Source: Paramagnetospirillum kuznetsovii
GTDB taxonomy: Bacteria; Pseudomonadota; Alphaproteobacteria; Rhodospirillales; Magnetospirillaceae
DNA: 64,000 nt
Direction: 5' to 3'
Assembly: GCF_003284725.1 (NCBI RefSeq)
Contig: NZ_PGTO01000012.1
Coordinates: forward strand, 1 to 64,000
Position 1 is the first letter of the stretch, and every line of letters begins with the position of its first letter. The translations under genes were made by a program, and so were the position numbers. Below the pieces are notes generated by a model that did not search any database, was not told where the DNA came from, and saw nothing but the letters and a program-made list of their open reading frames with translations. Positions 60,260 to 64,000 of this stretch are shown piece by piece.

Positions 60260-60313
60260 ATTGTTTGCTAGGTAAACAATCTTGTTGCTAAATTCGTTGA
60301 CCTGGTAAACAAT
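60260..60313. promoter_or_regulatory. MarR-type operator sites
   Basis: ATTGTTTGC, TAG and GTAAACAAT form a 21-bp palindrome at 60260-60280. A further copy of the half site GGTAAACAAT lies at 60304-60313, 26 bases before the MarR start. The location between divergent potF-like and marR genes suits autoregulation and control of the importer and hcr genes. Confidence 0.6.
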
Positions 60314-60338
60314 CCTCTTCGAAGAGTGAGGGAATGCC

Positions 60339-60809
60339 ATGCGCGCCAGCCACGCCAAGACCGTCAGCGATGCCGCCGAGCCGGAGATTTCACACGGCGT
60401 CATGGTCGATGAACTGGGCTTTCATCTGCGCCGGGCTCAGGTGGCGGCGTTCAAGCAATTCGCCCAGACGGTGACCCAGGCCGAGGACATCACCCCCGGC
60501 CTTTACGGCATGCTGCAAGTGATCGCCAACAATCCCGGCCTGACCCAGAGCGCCCTGGCCGAGGCCATGGAGGTGGACCGCTCCTCCATCGTCAAGGTGG
60601 TCAACCAGTTGGAGGATAAGGGCCTGATCATTCGGGCCGCCGTTCCCAACGACAGACGCAGTTACTCACTGCGCATGACGGCGCAAGGCAAGCTCTCCCT
60701 CGCTCGTATCGAGGACGCGGTGATGCGCCAGGACCGTGATTTTTCCGCTGCTCTCACCGAGACCGAGCGGGGCGTGCTGATCGGGCTGCTGAAGCGGCTC
60801 GGTAAATAA
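60339..60809 (+). CDS. MarR-family regulator next to hcrCAB
   Basis: A 156-residue winged-HTH regulator. The MarR core runs ITPGLYGMLQVIANNPGLTQSALAEAM (in parts) near residue 50, the recognition helix SSIVKVVNQLEDKGLI near 87 and the wing PNDRRSYSLRMTAQG near 105. The hcr operon starts 24 bases downstream in the same direction. MarR proteins that control aromatic genes usually bind the acid or its CoA ester, so 4-hydroxybenzoyl-CoA is a candidate ligand. Two matching operator sites lie upstream. Confidence 0.85.
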   Translation: MRASHAKTVSDAAEPEISHGVMVDELGFHLRRAQVAAFKQFAQTVTQAEDITPGLYGMLQVIANNPGLTQSALAEAMEVDRSSIVKVVNQLEDKGLIIRAAVPNDRRSYSLRMTAQGKLSLARIEDAVMRQDRDFSAALTETERGVLIGLLKRLGK

Positions 60810-60833
60810 GATCGAAAGACTGGGAGGAAGACC

Positions 60834-61312
<479 letters not shown>

Positions 61313-61316
<4 letters not shown>

Positions 61317-63622
61317 GCGTCAAGATCCCCAAGAATGGCACGGTCGGCGCCCGCACCCCCCTGGTGGACGGCGTCGAGAAGGTGACCGGCAAGGCCAAGT
61401 ATACCGCCGATATCGCGGCGGTCGGCGCGCTGGTCGGACGTATTCTCAGAAGCCCGGTGGCCCATGCGCGGATCGTTTCCATCGACACCTCGGCGGCGGA
61501 AGCCTTGGATGGCGTCGTCTGCGTCTGCACTGGGGCCGAGACGCCGGTGCCGTTCGGCGTGCTGCCCATCGCCGAGAACGAATATCCGCTGGCTCGCGAC
61601 AAGGTGCGCTATCGCGGCGATCCCGTGGCCGCCGTCGCGGCGGTGGATGAACTGACCGCCGAGAAGGCCCTGGGCCTGATCAAGGTGGAATACGAGGCGC
61701 TGCCCGCCTACATGACCGCCAAGGCGGCCATGAAGCCCGGCGCCGTCGCCATCCACGACGACAAGCCCAACAACATCCTGCGCGAGGTCCATGCCGAATT
61801 CGGCGATGTGGAAGCGGGTTTCGCCGAGGCGGAGATGACCCGCGAGAAGGTCTTCACCTTCGCCGAGGTCAACCACGTCCATATGGAGCTGAACGCCACC
61901 CTGGCCGAATACGACCCGGTCCGCGACTGGCTGACGCTGAACACCACCACCCAGGTGCCGTACTACGTCCATCTCAAGGTGGCGGCCTGCCTGCAGATGG
62001 ATTCGGCCCGTATCCGGGTGATCAAGCCCTTCCTGGGCGGCGGCTTCGGGGCGCGCACCGAATGCCTGCATTTCGAGATCATCGCCGGTCTGCTGGCCCG
62101 CAAGGCGCGGGGCACGGTGCGGCTGATCCAGACCCGCGAGGAGACCTTCATCGCCCATCGCGGCCGTCCGTGGACGGAAGTGAAGATGAAGATCGGCCTG
62201 AAGAAAGACGGCAAGATTACCGCACTGGCTTTGGAAGCCACCCAGGCGGGCGGCGCCTATGCCGGTTACGGCATCATCACCATCCTCTATACCGGCGCGT
62301 TGATGCACGGGCTCTACCATATCCCGGCCATCAAGCACGACGCCTGGCGCGTCTATACCAACACGCCGCCCTGTGGCGCCATGCGCGGCCACGGCACGGT
62401 GGACACCCGCGCCGCCTTCGAGGCGCTGCTGTCCGAGATGGCGGATGAACTTGGTATCGACACACTGAAAATACGTCAAATCAATCTATTGCCGGAAATT
62501 CCTTATGTAACGGCTTATGCCCAGCGGGTCATGAGCTATGGCCTGCCCGAGTGTCTGGAGAAGGTCAAGGCGGCGTCCGGCTGGGACCAGCGGCGGGGCA
62601 AGATGCCCAAGGGCCGAGGCCTCGGCATCGCCTGCTCCCACTTCGTCTCGGGCACCTCGACCCCCAAGCATTGGACCGGCGAGCCCCATGCCACCGTCAA
62701 TCTGAAGCTGGATTTCGACGGCGGCATCACGCTGTTGACCGGCGCCGCCGATATCGGCCAGGGCTCCAACACCATGGCGACCCAGGTGGCGGCGGAAGTG
62801 CTCGGGGTGCGGTTGGATCGCATCCGGGTGATCTCCGCCGACAGCGCGCTGACGCCCAAGGACAACGGCAGTTATTCGTCGCGCGTCACCTTCATGGTGG
62901 GCAACGCCTCGCTGGATGCCGCCGAGGCCTTGAAGGGCATCCTGGTCAAGGCGGCGGCCAAGAAGCTGGACGCCCGCGAGGAGGATATCGAGGTCATCGA
63001 CGAGGTCTTCATGGTCGCGGGCAGCCAAGACCCCGGCCTGACTTTCCAGGAGGTGGTGAAAGCCGCCCTGATCGACACCGGCACCATCACGGTGAAGGGC
63101 ACCTTCACCTGTCCGGTGGAGTATCAGGGCGACAAGAAGATCCGGGGCAGCGCCATCGGCGCCACCATGGGCTTCTGCTACGCGGCCCAGGTGGTGGAGG
63201 CCTCGGTGGACGAGATCACCGGCAAGGTCACCGCCCATAAGGTCTGGGTGGCCGTCGACGTGGGCAAGGCCTTGAACCCGCTTGCCGTCGAGGGCCAGAC
63301 CCAGGGCGGCGTCTGGATGGGCATGGGCCAGGCCCTGTCGGAGGAGACCCGCTATGACGACGGCCGCATGATGCACGGCAATATCCTGGATTACCGGATG
63401 CCGACCATGGCGGAAAGCCCCGATATCGAGGTCATCATCGTCGAAAGCATCGATCCCAACGGGCCGTTCGGCGCCAAGGAGGCCTCGGAAGGCATGCTGG
63501 CCGGTTTCCTGCCCGCCGTGCTGGAAGCGGTCCATGAAGCGGTCGGCGTGCGCGCCACCAAATTCCCCTTGAGCCCGGAAACCATCACCGAACTGCTGGA
63601 CGCCAGGGAGGCCGCAGAATGA
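61313..63622 (+). CDS. hcrA: 4-Hydroxybenzoyl-CoA reductase, molybdenum subunit
   Basis: A 769-residue molybdopterin subunit, the same length as HcrA of Thauera as I recall it. [16 protein letters not shown] near residue 240 and CGAMRGHG near 355 line the cofactor site. The C-terminal [10 protein letters not shown] (near 722) holds the active-site glutamate region of this enzyme family. The start overlaps the hcrC stop and the stop overlaps the hcrB start (ATGA both times). Homologous xanthine-dehydrogenase-type enzymes are the alternative, but the HcrB partner decides for Hcr. Confidence 0.9.
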
Positions 63623-64000
63623 ATATCCTTCCCGACTTCAAGACACTGCGCCCCGCCACCCTGGCCGAGGCCGTCAGCGCCCTTTCCGCCGAAGGCTCCA
63701 CCGCATTGGGCGGCGGCACCGATCTGCTGCCCAATCTGCGCCGTGGCCTGGGGCAACCCAATACGCTGGTGGACCTGACCGGCATCGGCAATCTGGGCGG
63801 AATTTCCGTCCTCGCCGATGGCAGCTTGCGCCTGGGCGCCGGTACCACCCTGGAAGCCATCGCCGAAAGCGCGGCGGTCAGGGCGGGCTGGCCGGTGGTG
63901 GCGCAAGCGGCCGAACTGGTGGCCGGTCCCACCCATCGCGCCGCCGCCACCCTGGGCGGCAATCTGTGCCAGGACACCCGCTGCGTCTTTTATAACCAAA
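63619..64000 (+). CDS. hcrB: 4-Hydroxybenzoyl-CoA reductase, FAD/[4Fe-4S] subunit (cut by window end)
   Basis: Only the first 127 codons are present. They hold the FAD-binding [13 protein letters not shown] near residue 31 and [18 protein letters not shown] near 105. Cys122 falls exactly where HcrB, unlike other members of the xanthine-oxidase family, has the first ligand of its extra [4Fe-4S] cluster. That cluster is specific to 4-hydroxybenzoyl-CoA reductase and lets electrons flow toward the molybdenum site. The remaining ligands lie outside the window. Confidence 0.9.
   Translation, partial: MNILPDFKTLRPATLAEAVSALSAEGSTALGGGTDLLPNLRRGLGQPNTLVDLTGIGNLGGISVLADGSLRLGAGTTLEAIAESAAVRAGWPVVAQAAELVAGPTHRAAATLGGNLCQDTRCVFYNQ

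Noticed and set aside
57984-60271. Two ~400-codon plus-strand frames opposite the polyamine-type ATPase and binding protein
   Set aside because: Same shadow composition; they overlap an intact, tightly coupled operon on the other strand.

Overview
The window is GC-rich chromosomal DNA, almost fully coding, with many ATGA or GTGA stop/start overlaps. It reads as an alphaproteobacterium, most likely a Magnetospirillum-type member of the Rhodospirillales. That assignment is an inference from the gene mix: anaerobic aromatic-degradation enzymes, two hemerythrin-domain proteins, a lone FTR1 iron permease, many sensor kinases and Flp-pilus (Tad) fragments. I saw no insertion sequence, prophage, CRISPR array, tRNA or rRNA.

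Left third (0.4-22 kb): an FAD-linked oxidase with an alpha/beta hydrolase; an OxyR-like regulator that lacks the peroxidatic cysteine, beside a DUF475 membrane protein and an RpoH-like sigma factor, with two near-identical ATAG-N7-CTAT boxes around the DUF475 gene; orphan Tad/Flp genes (TPR lipoprotein, CpaC N-domain, TadG-like VWA protein, two TadE-like pseudopilins); a large PAS histidine kinase; a hemerythrin; an OlsB-like acyltransferase; DUF1275 and UbiX proteins; propionyl-CoA synthetase; a candidate small RNA; a LysE exporter, histidine kinase and FixJ-type regulator in one coupled unit; and an XRE regulator preceded by strong palindromes.

Middle (22-41 kb): a zinc-starvation locus arranged around one Zur box, with znuA-hisI-COG0523 GTPase on one side and zur-znuC-znuB on the other. 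Then come an unrecognised 385-residue protein, a CHASE/PAS histidine kinase, an orphan NodT-type outer-membrane factor, a pirin, an SBF-like transporter, an MFS transporter, glutathione reductase coupled to a radical SAM protein, an amidase and a PAS-EAL protein.

Right third (41-64 kb): mainly anaerobic aromatic metabolism. It holds a complete branched-chain-type ABC importer (with a possible 35-codon ORF wedged between livM and livG), FTR1, a five-gene operon in the order padEFGHI for phenylglyoxylate:acceptor oxidoreductase, a PaaX-family repressor, a polyamine-type ABC importer, a MarR regulator with a clear palindromic operator, and hcrCAB for 4-hydroxybenzoyl-CoA reductase (hcrB is cut by the window end). 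The enzymes converge on benzoyl-CoA: phenylacetate-derived phenylglyoxylate is oxidised by Pad, and 4-hydroxybenzoyl-CoA is dehydroxylated by Hcr.

The pad operon is unusually rich in repeats. A ~210-bp composite hairpin element sits between padF and padG, and a second copy sits after a divergent gene encoding an 871-residue protein with a metallo-beta-lactamase domain, two cyclic-nucleotide-binding domains and a hemerythrin domain. That protein and the OxyR/DUF475/sigma locus are the strongest candidates for undescribed biology here.
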